Part shown: one piece after another, positions 44,530-53,388 of the stretch
Layout of the letters: each line of letters begins with the position of its first letter
Position numbering within the stretch: position 1 is the first letter of the stretch
Source: a bacterium UBA2214
GTDB taxonomy: Bacteria > Zhuqueibacterota > Zhuqueibacteria > Residuimicrobiales > Residuimicrobiaceae
DNA length: 64,000 nt
NCBI GenBank assembly: GCA_002327255.1
Contig: DCUM01000063.1
Coordinates: forward strand, 1-64,000
Direction of reading: 5' to 3'
Position numbers and translations under genes: made by a program
The notes under the pieces: generated by a model
The model's input: the letters and a program-made list of their open reading frames with translations, nothing else
Databases searched by the model: none
Told to the model about the DNA's origin: nothing

Positions 44530-46538
44530 GGTTTTTCCGGGGTAAACCCCTGCCCGTTATCAAGTTGCTGCAATTTTACTTTCACCTGTCGCCGGGACGG
44601 ATCCAGATCGAGGGCCTGGCGATAGTACTTTTGCGCCCGTTCCGGGTCACCCACTTGCCGGTATACATCTCCCAGATGCTCCAGCACTTCGGCTGAATCA
44701 GCACTCAATTCGATCGATTTGAGAATATTTTCCCGCGCACCTTCATAATCTTTCATCTGGAAAAGCACCCAACCCAACGTGTCCCAGTAGGCGGCATTGT
44801 CGGGATCGAGCGCCAGCGCCTCTATGACCATCTCCCTGGCCTGAGGCAAATTCTGACCTGTCACGGCCAGATGATAGGCGTAGTTATTGAGGATGACGGG
44901 GTTCTCCGGAGTGGCCTGATAAAGCGTTTGATACAGTGCCAGTGATTTGCCGTACTCGCCCGCTTCGTCATAAAGTGTGGCCAAGGTCAGCAGCGTTTGC
45001 AGATTGTTTGCATCCAGTTCGCGGGCTTTTTCCAGATAGGCGATCGCCTCGCTGTTTTGCTTGAGCCGTGTCGATATAATGCCAAGATAATAGTTCACTT
45101 CAGGGTCCTGGGCGAAAAGGGGCCGCGCGCTCAGGAAATTTTGTTTGGCGGCTTCCAGACTGTCGAGCTGTATGAGGTTGACGCCGCGGAGCACCCATAT
45201 CAGGGAGAGGTCATTGCGCAATTGCAGCGCACGGTCAAATCTGGGGTGGGCCGCTGCAGGCTGATCGTTGACCATGAGCAGGCGGCCGAGTGTGACCGGG
45301 ACGCGCCAGTCATCGCCATTTGATTTTTCGAGCTCTTCGCATAAGGAGATGGCCTGGAGGGTGTCCCCTTTTTGCATGAGCAGATTGGCTATTTCCAGAT
45401 GCGCGCCGACATAGGTGGAATCGTTCTCTTTCAACGGATCATAGAGGGCAATGGCGGCATCCCAACGTCCCTGGGCGGCATAGAGATCGCGCAGACGGCG
45501 CCGGGAATCGAGGAACATGGGATTGATGGCAATGGCTGCTTCATAGGTCTGCATGGCGCCCGCGCTGTCGCGTTGCGCGCGTTGCACCGCCCCCAGTGCC
45601 AGGTAACCCCGTTCGCTCTGTGGATGGGCCGCAATAACCGACTTGAAACAGCCGACAGCGGCCAGGGTGTCGCCTTTAAGAAAATGGTATTGTCCCACCT
45701 GCAATTTGTCGCCCAAATTGGTAGAATCGCGTTCGACAAGTTTTTTAAATACCAGGATCGCCTCATCGAAGCGCTTGCTGCGTTCGAGCAGAATACGCAA
45801 TTCGGCTTTGACTTCTTCAAAATGGGCCTGCTTTTCCAGCGCGGCCTGATAGATGCGGATGGCCCCGGTGGTATCCTTCTGCGCCTTGCTCAGGGCGGCC
45901 AACGCCAGATAGGCGGCCTCAAAATCGGGATTGCTTTTGCTCACGTCCTGGTATACCACGCCGGCCTGAGAGAACGCGCGATTCTGAAAAAAAAGATGGC
46001 CGATGCGAAGGCGGTATTCCGGATCTTCCAACCCCGATCTGACCAACTGGCGATAGGTCGTCACCGCTTTATCAAATTCCTTGATGATGATCTGGATGGA
46101 GGTCAGGCTGTAAAGAATCTCGACGTCTTCCGGATCGAGTTTTATCATCTGTTCATAGGCCCGCGCGGCATTCTGAAACTGGCGCAGTTTTTCATAGGAG
46201 GCCGCCAGCAATTCAAGCGCCTGGATGTTCTGCGCATCGCGCAACAGGGCCTTGCGCGCCATGCGAATGCTGGAATTATACTCTTCCAAAAAATAATAAT
46301 TTTCTGCCAGCGCCAGGTAGATCCCTGACGAGGAAGAATCGATCTCGGCGGCCTGATGGTATTCGACGAGGGCGTTCTTGGGCTCTCCAATGAGATCTTC
46401 AATCGTTCCATTGATCATGTGACGCATGGCTTCACGATTGTAGGTGCGCCGGGGAGGTGGTTCTGTGAGTTTCTGGTTGGATGCGCACGCCAGGCCGATC
46501 ACCAGCAACCACACCAGCAGGTGTAGGCGATTCATCAT
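44526..46538 (-). CDS. Large TPR lipoprotein
   Basis: 670-residue lipoprotein precursor (LLVIGLACAS lipobox) followed by about sixteen tetratricopeptide repeats across residues ~35-660, for example ALVEYHQAAEIDSSSSG, AARAYEQMIKLDPEDVE and YRQALDLDPSRRQ. TPR arrays assemble protein complexes; the pairing with DUF4292 suggests a scaffold at the outer or inner membrane surface. ATG 46538 and 46535 are adjacent starts. Nothing specific about its partner can be read. Confidence 0.88.
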   Translation of the reverse strand: MMNRLHLLVWLLVIGLACASNQKLTEPPPRRTYNREAMRHMINGTIEDLIGEPKNALVEYHQAAEIDSSSSGIYLALAENYYFLEEYNSSIRMARKALLRDAQNIQALELLAASYEKLRQFQNAARAYEQMIKLDPEDVEILYSLTSIQIIIKEFDKAVTTYRQLVRSGLEDPEYRLRIGHLFFQNRAFSQAGVVYQDVSKSNPDFEAAYLALAALSKAQKDTTGAIRIYQAALEKQAHFEEVKAELRILLERSKRFDEAILVFKKLVERDSTNLGDKLQVGQYHFLKGDTLAAVGCFKSVIAAHPQSERGYLALGAVQRAQRDSAGAMQTYEAAIAINPMFLDSRRRLRDLYAAQGRWDAAIALYDPLKENDSTYVGAHLEIANLLMQKGDTLQAISLCEELEKSNGDDWRVPVTLGRLLMVNDQPAAAHPRFDRALQLRNDLSLIWVLRGVNLIQLDSLEAAKQNFLSARPLFAQDPEVNYYLGIISTRLKQNSEAIAYLEKARELDANNLQTLLTLATLYDEAGEYGKSLALYQTLYQATPENPVILNNYAYHLAVTGQNLPQAREMVIEALALDPDNAAYWDTLGWVLFQMKDYEGARENILKSIELSADSAEVLEHLGDVYRQVGDPERAQKYYRQALDLDPSRRQVKVKLQQLDNGQGFTPEKP

Positions 46539-46736
46539 ACTTTCTGTCGTTAGTTGTTAGTAACCTGTAAATTATGACTTATTTGGCAGATACACAAGTA
46601 AAAAATCCGCTCCGGCCAGGTTGCGCGCCCAATCATCCCGACCCGCCTGTTTCACCAGGATGCCTGCCGGACGGCATGGTTTTCCCTTCAGGGTTAACGG
46701 GCGCGGCGTGAACGTCAAACACGCCCTTCTCGGGGG

Positions 46737-47642
46737 TCACCTGCTCTGGCTGCCCGCCTGCTCCTTGCCCCGCTCGCCCCATATCGTCAAGGCAACACCG
46801 CATAGAATCAGCAGTCCCGCAAAAATCTTGGCGCTCGTCATGGACTCGTGCAAAATCCACACCGCCAGCACGGATGCCCCCAGCGGTTCCGCCAGCGTAA
46901 ATATCGATACGGTCGTCGCAGAAAAATATTTAAGCGCCCAGTTCAAGCTGGTGTGACCGATAACCTGCGGGATCATGGCAATGGCCACAAGATACCAGTA
47001 GGTCTCAAAAGAAAATCCGACCAACGGCTGACGGATGAAAAGCGCCGCACTGATGGTGATGAGGGCCGCTGCCGCGTAAACCATGCTCACATAGCGCAGC
47101 GTATCGATTTCAGCGCGCAGTTTCCGCCCGGCGAGAAAATAGCCGGCCGCACCCAAAGCCCCGAGCACGGCGAGCAGATTCCCGAGGGCGCGGGAGTCAC
47201 CACCGCCACTATCATAGGCGCTGATGACGAGGCTTCCGGTCAACGCGAAAAAAATGCCGGCCATGGTGGTGCGGTTTGGTTTTTCGCCGAGAATCAGCCA
47301 GCTCCCCAGCGCCACGAAGACGGGGAAGGTCTGCACCAGTACGACCGAACTCGCCACAGAGGTGAACGAGAGCGAGGTAATCCAGGCCATAAAATGAATC
47401 GAGAGAAAGAGCCCCGATACCAACGCCCAGCGCCGCTGCGAGGGGCTAAAGGCACGCCAAAGCGGTTTGCGGCGAATCCTGCCAATGAAAAGATAGAAGA
47501 GTGCTGCCAGGCCGAGACGATAGGCACTGATCACCAGTGGCGGCGCCGGACACAGTTTGATGAGGATAGACGCCATTGAAATGGATATCACACCGGCGCC
47601 GATGATAAAAAATGGCGTGATCACCACCCGCTCCTGACTCAC
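46737..47642 (-). CDS. EamA/DMT-family transporter
   Basis: 301-residue polytopic protein with ten transmembrane segments in two EamA halves (IGAGVISISMASILIKL, SVVLVQTFPVFVALGSWLILGE, TVSIFTLAEPLGASVLAVWILHE). This drug/metabolite transporter family exports or exchanges small metabolites; substrate unknown. GTG 47642 overlaps the RNase Z fragment stop as GTGA, behind AAAGGGA; GTG 47624 with AGGAG at 6 nt is an equally good start. Confidence 0.87.
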   Translation of the reverse strand: MSQERVVITPFFIIGAGVISISMASILIKLCPAPPLVISAYRLGLAALFYLFIGRIRRKPLWRAFSPSQRRWALVSGLFLSIHFMAWITSLSFTSVASSVVLVQTFPVFVALGSWLILGEKPNRTTMAGIFFALTGSLVISAYDSGGGDSRALGNLLAVLGALGAAGYFLAGRKLRAEIDTLRYVSMVYAAAALITISAALFIRQPLVGFSFETYWYLVAIAMIPQVIGHTSLNWALKYFSATTVSIFTLAEPLGASVLAVWILHESMTSAKIFAGLLILCGVALTIWGERGKEQAGSQSR

Positions 47643-48004
47643 AAGTCCCTTTCGCGCAAACGGGGTACCTCCCAAACGAGAAAATCCCGGGAAAGAAACG
47701 TCATGGGGAAGAGCGCACGGGCTTTTTGAAACATAAGCGCTTCGTTGGCTTCGTCATGACGATTGCTGATAGGCCACCCCCAAAGTGCCCTTGCGCCCGA
47801 TTCCGTGGCAACGTGTGCCGCCTCCACCGCGGTGGCGTGCGTGGTCGATATCGCGCCCGCCTGCAAGGCGTGCGAAAAGGTACTGTCATGCACGAGAACC
47901 TCCACCTCTCGCGCCAGCAGGAGCGATCCCTCGCAGGGTCGCGTATCGGTGCAATAAGCGAGGCTTCTGCCGGGCCGCGCCGGTTCCCCCAAAAACGATT
48001 TCAA
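47639..48004 (-). pseudogene. C-terminal remnant of ribonuclease Z (metallo-beta-lactamase fold)
   Basis: 121 codons matching the C-terminal third of RNase Z: LAYCTDTRPCE aligns with the usual YSGDTRPCE, VLVHDSTF with IHEATF, and HATAVEAAHVATESGA with HSTAxxAA. The N-terminal two thirds, including the HxHxDH metal site, are absent, and the late His of the usual THxSxRY motif is Pro (GWPISNRH). The only start is a TTG without ribosome-binding site, 10 nt after plsY. I read it as a decayed fragment; a functional rnz must be elsewhere. Confidence 0.75.
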
Positions 48005-48013
48005 ACCGTGTGC

Positions 48014-48664
48014 TCATGAGCGATCAATGCTTCGCGTTTTTTTCGGCCGGCCAAAACGGTTTTCGGTGCCCTTAAGGAGGCGTTGGATATTGGTGCGGTG
48101 GGTGAAGACGATGAGGGCGGCCGCCAGAAAACTGAAGAGGTACAGGGGCATCGGCACCGGTTTGTCCAGGGCATATTTAAACAGAGACAGGACCATCGGC
48201 AAGGTGATCGCTCCGGTCATGGAACTGACGGAGACCATGCGCGTTGCGGCCAGCACGATGATAAAAACCGCCAGACAATAGAGCAGCGCCTCGGGAAACA
48301 GGGCCAGCAGCATGCCCGCGGCGGTACCGACGCCTTTGCCGCCGCGAAAGCCGGCAAACACCGTCCAAATATGTCCGACAACCGCAGCGCACCCCGCCAC
48401 CAGCTGCAGAAGTGGCAGCTGCGCCGACCCTGGCGCCAACAGTTGGGGAAGCCAACAGGTCGCAGCAAATCCCTTGAGCACATCCACCAGCATGACCACA
48501 ACACCCGGTTTCCATCCCAAAACGCGGAATACGTTGGTCCCGCCGGCATTTCCTGATCCATGTTCGCGTATATCGAGGTTTCGTAACAGCTTTCCGGCGA
48601 TGATACTGGTTGGAAAGGAACCGATCAAATACGCAATCACAACAATACCTGCAAAGCTGAGCAT
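48014..48664 (-). CDS. plsY: Acyl-phosphate:glycerol-3-phosphate acyltransferase
   Basis: Inner-membrane enzyme that transfers an acyl group from acyl-phosphate to sn-glycerol-3-phosphate, the first step of phospholipid synthesis in most bacteria. 216 residues, about five membrane segments, with the family motifs YLIGSFPTSII, REHGSGNAGGTNVFR, FAGFRGGKGVGTA and the end THRTNIQRLLKGTENR. ATG 48664 gives the normal N-terminus; an in-frame ATG 48688 overlaps the upstream stop as TGATG. Directly downstream of a fatty-acid-kinase-like fusion that could supply its substrate. Confidence 0.95.
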   Translation of the reverse strand: MLSFAGIVVIAYLIGSFPTSIIAGKLLRNLDIREHGSGNAGGTNVFRVLGWKPGVVVMLVDVLKGFAATCWLPQLLAPGSAQLPLLQLVAGCAAVVGHIWTVFAGFRGGKGVGTAAGMLLALFPEALLYCLAVFIIVLAATRMVSVSSMTGAITLPMVLSLFKYALDKPVPMPLYLFSFLAAALIVFTHRTNIQRLLKGTENRFGRPKKTRSIDRS

Positions 48665-48687
48665 GGCACTATTACCTTTCTCGACCA

Positions 48688-50502
48688 TCAAACGGCGACG
48701 GGTTCGCCGAGGACGGCGATGGCCGCGGCACCCACCCCCGCGTGTAATCCCAGCGCGGGAGAAGCCTCCAGCACCGGAATATCCTGTTGACTGTATTCGG
48801 CCGCTATGAAGCGGCGAAATTTCTCGGCTTGCTCCTGTGCCATCATATGCACGATGATGAATTTGGGCCGCATCAGTTGTCGAGCATAGGCCAACGCCAA
48901 TTCCAGCGTTTTCTCCGCCACCCGTTTTTTTCCGATGACTTTTGCCAACTCGACCGCCTTGCCTTCGGCATCCAAACCGATGACCGGCTTGATCTGCAGG
49001 AGCGTGGCCAGAAAGCCTTTGGGCTTGCGCACTCTGCCGCTGCGAATCATGTACTTTAGCGTGGGAATACTGACAAAAATACGAACACTTTGTACGCACG
49101 CACCGATTTTATCCTTGAGCTCTGCAAAAGACCATCCTGCTTCAATCAATTGCGCGGCTTCATGTACGATCAACCCCAGGCCGGCGGAAGTGCTCCTGCT
49201 GTTAATGACTTCGATATTCATTTTATCGGCATATTCCCGGGCCGCAATTCGGGCGCCGTTGATGGTCCCGCTCAATGCTTCGGAGATATGAATCGAGATC
49301 ACTGATTCATACTGCTCGACCAGGCGGCTGTAGACCTTTAGAAAGCTTGCCACGGGGGGTTGTGACGTGGTGAGGCGCTGGCTGTCCGTTTCCAGTATCC
49401 TGTAAAAATCCTGCGCGCTGATTTCGACGCGATCCTGGTAACTCTTTTCGCCGATTTGAATGACAACCGGGACGACGTGAATATTATATTTGTCAAACAA
49501 TTCCTGCGGCATGTCACAGGTCGAATCGGTTACCAGCGCAATGCCCTTCCTGGGGGCCTGGTCGAGGGCTTCGTCATGCTGCTTTTGCATATCCTCGATT
49601 TTGGTCTGCAACACGGTTCCCATGGTGGCCGCCAGATCGAAGAGGGCCTGCGGTTCATTGGTGTGGATATGGACACGCACTTTGCGCGCATTGCCGACAA
49701 TGATCAGGGAATCCCCCAACAGACTCAATTTCTGCTGCAATTCCTTTTTATCAATGCCCTCTCCTTGCAGCAGGCATTCGCTACAATATCTGAAGTGGAT
49801 GACATCATCCACTTTATTAAAATGAAAGTGACGGATTTTATCGAACATGTGGGATTTTGCCCGATAGGCCGCAATTTTGCCCGAATTGATGAAATCGGAC
49901 AAACCCTCCAGCAAATGCACAAAACCCTGGGCGCCGGCATCCACGACGCCGGCCCTGGAGAGGACTTTCAATTTATTGGGCGTATCCGCCAGCGACTCGC
50001 GGGCTCGTCTCAGGGCATCTCCGAAAAGTTCGGTAAAATCTTCCTTGCCAATGGCTTGTTCCTTGAGAGAATCGGCCCAATCCTGCATCACCGTCAGGAT
50101 GGTTCCCTCGCGCGGATTGGCAAGGGCTTCCCGGGCTCGCTTGGCGGCCAAAGCGACGGCATCCGCAAACTCCTCTGGTGAGAGCCGTTCGCGTCCCCCC
50201 GCTCCTTCGGAAAGACCCTGAAAAAATTGCGCCAATATGGCCCCCGAATTGCCGCGCGCGCCGGTTAGCGCGCCATCGGATATACAGGCGCACACATCCG
50301 ACAGCGTCGAATAGGGACACGCCTGGGCACTTTCGACGATGCTCTGCATGGTCATCGCCATATTGGTGCCCGTATCAGCATCCGCAACAGGAAAAACATT
50401 GATGTCGTTGAGCATTTCCTGCATTTCACTGATGCGCCCGGCGGATGCGAGGATGGAGCGTTTCAAGCGCGCGCCATCAATATAGCGTATTTTAATGCGC
50501 AT
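48688..50502 (-). CDS. DAK2-DegV fusion: putative single-chain fatty acid kinase (FakA-FakB)
   Basis: 604 residues. The N-terminal ~320 are FakA-like: the ATP/Mg site NVFPVADADTGTNMAMT, GARGNSGAILAQFF, VVDAGAQGFVHLLEG, and a small ECLLQGEGI-containing middle domain. The C-terminal ~280 are DegV/FakB-like: LVTDSTCDMPQELF, RLTTSQPPVASF, SIHISEALSGTINGA, SAGLGLIV and the IRSGRVRKPKG patch. FakA phosphorylates fatty acid bound by FakB to make acyl-phosphate. Having both in one chain, with plsY overlapping it, suggests uptake or recycling of fatty acids straight into phosphatidic acid synthesis (inference). ATG 50502. Confidence 0.88.
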   Translation of the reverse strand: MRIKIRYIDGARLKRSILASAGRISEMQEMLNDINVFPVADADTGTNMAMTMQSIVESAQACPYSTLSDVCACISDGALTGARGNSGAILAQFFQGLSEGAGGRERLSPEEFADAVALAAKRAREALANPREGTILTVMQDWADSLKEQAIGKEDFTELFGDALRRARESLADTPNKLKVLSRAGVVDAGAQGFVHLLEGLSDFINSGKIAAYRAKSHMFDKIRHFHFNKVDDVIHFRYCSECLLQGEGIDKKELQQKLSLLGDSLIIVGNARKVRVHIHTNEPQALFDLAATMGTVLQTKIEDMQKQHDEALDQAPRKGIALVTDSTCDMPQELFDKYNIHVVPVVIQIGEKSYQDRVEISAQDFYRILETDSQRLTTSQPPVASFLKVYSRLVEQYESVISIHISEALSGTINGARIAAREYADKMNIEVINSRSTSAGLGLIVHEAAQLIEAGWSFAELKDKIGACVQSVRIFVSIPTLKYMIRSGRVRKPKGFLATLLQIKPVIGLDAEGKAVELAKVIGKKRVAEKTLELALAYARQLMRPKFIIVHMMAQEQAEKFRRFIAAEYSQQDIPVLEASPALGLHAGVGAAAIAVLGEPVAV

Positions 50503-50555
50503 GGTTCGTCTGCCCTCTCATGCCTCTTTCCCATAAAGAAACCAAAGCCCGTATC

Positions 50556-51947
50556 TTATGCAAAGGCTGTGGTTACGATTCCGCCCACCAAAGCGCCTGC
50601 CGAGCTGCCGGTCAACAGACTGGCCGGCCGGTCAAAGCGATCTTGATAGCGCGAAAGAAGATTTTGCAACACATCATTGGAGTGGGCCGTCGCCAATATG
50701 CCGACGGTACACCCCCCCCCGGCCATGGCGCGCGCCCCGAAGATGCCGCGCTCAGGCCCCCCTGCTCTTAATTCATCCATCAGCCAGGCGGACTCTTCAC
50801 AAACCGTTGCGCTGGTTTTGATGAAACGTTCATGCGATACGAAGAGCAACTGGCCCGCATCGATCCACAGGGGACTTCCCGCGTCTCCGGCCGCCTCTTT
50901 ACAGAGCGCGACAAATTCCCGGGCGCGTTCATTGTCTTCTATCATAAATTCTGTGGCGGAACGCGGCATGTATTTTTTTTGCGGGTCTATGTCAATTCCT
51001 GCTTGTTCTGTTGAAATGTTTTTTTGCAAAAATTCCTGTCCGGTCATTCGATAAGGCATGCGTTTTTTGTATCGGCTCTGCCAATCCCGGACGGAAATTC
51101 CGGTCCATGCCATCGCCGGCCCATTTGCCCCGCCATCAGACCGCAGCATTTCCCCCTGAAGCGCATGCCCGATATGAAGCGCCGTTTGAAACTCCTCCTG
51201 CTTTTGCCGGTCAGCCTGTTTTCGTATTCCCAGATCCACGGCGACACATCTGATCCCGTCAGGCAGGGGTATGAATTGGAAAGAATCTTCTCCGGGCGCT
51301 TGCACAACGATCAGATTCTCTTTTTGCCCGTGTAAAATGGAAATATATTCTGCGGCATGCGCCGGCCGGTGCATTACTTCCGTTTCACTCGCGGCCGCGA
51401 GCGTGGCAATCTGTGCGGTCTCGAGCGGCAGCTTCACCACATCCCGCAGCGCCAGCAGGAGCCCGGTTTGCAGGGCGGCTGAAGACGCGAGTCCGGCGCC
51501 TGCAGGAAGTGACGTGCTGATGGCAATATTAAAACCCGTCCAGCCATGTACCGGAGAATGCCCCGTCATGAGCAGGCCCAGAGCACCACAGATATGTCCG
51601 CTCCAGCCTTTATCCGCTGCCGTAAAGACATTCTGGAACTTGGCCCAATCGCGTTCTTGTGCGGCGCGCTGGATATCTTCGAGGCGAAATTCAAGCGTGA
51701 TGACGCGCTCCCTGATCATGTTCAGATTTCGAATCAGGATTCGTTGATCCATGCGCCGTTGCACCGCCACAATGATCCCCTCCGCGACTTGCGTTTGCAC
51801 AATCGTTCCTCCGCAAGTCACGCAATGGCCGCCTATAATGTCGATACGGCCGGGAACGCGCGCAATTGAGATGCTGCGTTGTGGCGCAAAAAGCCCGCCC
51901 AGATTTTTATGAATCTCCTGGATAAACAGTCTCATGTCTGCTGTCAT
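50556..51947 (-). CDS. GHMP-family sugar kinase, galactokinase-like
   Basis: 463 residues. N-terminal galactokinase-like signature ARVPGRIDIIGGHCVTCGG, GHMP motif 2 SLPAGAGLASSAALQTG, and motif 3 FGARAMAGGGCTVG. In true galactokinases the first motif continues HTDYNGG and the catalytic Asp lies in a GxMDQ loop; here those positions read HCVTCGG and HAAEYIS, so a different sugar, or altered chemistry, is likely. It is encoded 32 nt downstream of glgC and may feed or drain sugar 1-phosphates. ATG 51947 follows GAGG. Confidence 0.8.
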   Translation of the reverse strand: MTADMRLFIQEIHKNLGGLFAPQRSISIARVPGRIDIIGGHCVTCGGTIVQTQVAEGIIVAVQRRMDQRILIRNLNMIRERVITLEFRLEDIQRAAQERDWAKFQNVFTAADKGWSGHICGALGLLMTGHSPVHGWTGFNIAISTSLPAGAGLASSAALQTGLLLALRDVVKLPLETAQIATLAAASETEVMHRPAHAAEYISILHGQKENLIVVQAPGEDSFQFIPLPDGIRCVAVDLGIRKQADRQKQEEFQTALHIGHALQGEMLRSDGGANGPAMAWTGISVRDWQSRYKKRMPYRMTGQEFLQKNISTEQAGIDIDPQKKYMPRSATEFMIEDNERAREFVALCKEAAGDAGSPLWIDAGQLLFVSHERFIKTSATVCEESAWLMDELRAGGPERGIFGARAMAGGGCTVGILATAHSNDVLQNLLSRYQDRFDRPASLLTGSSAGALVGGIVTTAFA

Positions 51948-51978
51948 GAAAGCCTCGAGTGCGTAAAGAATTTATTCA

Positions 51979-53268
51979 TCAGATCGTCGTGCCGTCTGCA
52001 ACCACCGCATCCTTGGTGATGATGACGATTCCTTTGCTGATCCATATACCCTCGTCTTTCCGGGAAGCATCCTGTATTTGTTCGCGATTGATGATCGTGA
52101 CATTTTTTCCGATGCGTGCATTTTTGTCGACGATGGCCCGTTTGATGCGGCAACCGGCGCCAATACCGACGAATGGCCTGTGCGCCGTTATATCCGACTC
52201 GACTTCTTCCATGGTCTGGTAATAATCTGCACCCATGACCAGACAATCCTCGAGGAACCCCCCCCTGTCGATCCGACTGCGGATGCCGATAATCGAGTGT
52301 TGAATGTCCGCGCCGGTGATGATGCAGCCATCACAGATCATGGATTGCACAACATGGCAATCACTGATCATGCTCGGGGGTAAAAACCGCGGTCTGGTGT
52401 AAACCGGAAAATCAACATCGAAAAAAGTAAAGGTCGGCGCCGGCAGATTCAATAATTGCATATTCGCGTTATAGAAGGACTCTATCGTCCCGATGTCTTC
52501 CCAGTATGCTTTGTGCAAATAGGCCTTGATGCGCAGATCATGGACTGCGGAGGGTATGATCTCCTTGCTGAAATCTTTGTACCGGGATTTTTCCTGCAAC
52601 AGTCGCGTCAAGACTTCCTTCCTGAAAACATAAATGCCCATGGAGGCTATGAACGGCTTGCTCTGCAGCAGGGTCTCGTCCAGACCCAAAATCCCAGGCT
52701 GTGCCGCCATTTCCAGCAATTGCGCCTCTTTGGGCTTTTCGCGAAACGCCTGGACATCCCCATGTCGATTGATTTTTAGAATGCCAAAATCCGACGCAGA
52801 CGCCTGCGAAACGGGGACGACGGAAATGGTCACATCGGCACCGGATTCGCGATGGTAGTGAATGAACGGCCGATAATCCATGCGATAGAGATGATCTCCG
52901 GAGAGAATCAAAAACTCATCGATCTTGTGTTCTGCGAAGGTGGCGACATATTGACGAACCGCATCCGCTGTTCCCTGAAACCAGTCCGAGTTCTCATGGG
53001 TCTGCTGTGCGGCCAGTATCTCCACAAAACCTTCGCTCAATGGAGAGAAAGAATAGGTGCGGGCAATGTGACGGTTCAGCGAAGCGGAGTTGAATTGGGT
53101 CAACACATACATCTTTTGAATGCCCGAATTGATGCAATTGCTGACGGGGATATCGATAAGACGATACTTCCCGGCGAGAGGAACTGCGGGTTTGGCCCGC
53201 AGTCTTGTGAGCGGGTATAGTCGCGTACCCCGTCCGCCACCCAATATGATGGCAAGGACTTTTCGCAT
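51979..53268 (-). CDS. glgC: Glucose-1-phosphate adenylyltransferase
   Basis: Makes ADP-glucose for glycogen synthesis in the cytoplasm. 429 residues: nucleotide-binding [14 protein letters not shown] followed by [18 protein letters not shown], the catalytic [16 protein letters not shown], and a C-terminal left-handed beta-helix with hexapeptide turns ([17 protein letters not shown]). ATG 53268 (MRKVLAIIL) with AAGGG upstream is preferred over an earlier frame start at 53322. A predicted promoter lies at 53321-53349. No glycogen synthase gene is in the window. Confidence 0.95.
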   Translation of the reverse strand: MRKVLAIILGGGRGTRLYPLTRLRAKPAVPLAGKYRLIDIPVSNCINSGIQKMYVLTQFNSASLNRHIARTYSFSPLSEGFVEILAAQQTHENSDWFQGTADAVRQYVATFAEHKIDEFLILSGDHLYRMDYRPFIHYHRESGADVTISVVPVSQASASDFGILKINRHGDVQAFREKPKEAQLLEMAAQPGILGLDETLLQSKPFIASMGIYVFRKEVLTRLLQEKSRYKDFSKEIIPSAVHDLRIKAYLHKAYWEDIGTIESFYNANMQLLNLPAPTFTFFDVDFPVYTRPRFLPPSMISDCHVVQSMICDGCIITGADIQHSIIGIRSRIDRGGFLEDCLVMGADYYQTMEEVESDITAHRPFVGIGAGCRIKRAIVDKNARIGKNVTIINREQIQDASRKDEGIWISKGIVIITKDAVVADGTTI

Positions 53269-53320
53269 AACAGGCCCTTTGGTTTCCAAGATGCATGCGC
53301 ATACCGTGTGGATTTGTGCC

Positions 53321-53349
53321 AAAATAATTATTTACAATCACAAAGTCAA
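53321..53349 (-). promoter_or_regulatory. Predicted promoter of the glgC operon
   Basis: Minus strand: TTGACT (53349-53344), 17-bp spacer, TATTTT (53326-53321). Predicted start is near 53314, 46 nt before ATG 53268. Confidence 0.5.
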
Positions 53350-53388
53350 TAACAAGTTATGTCCGTTGCACGCGCGGTACGCGTGGCG

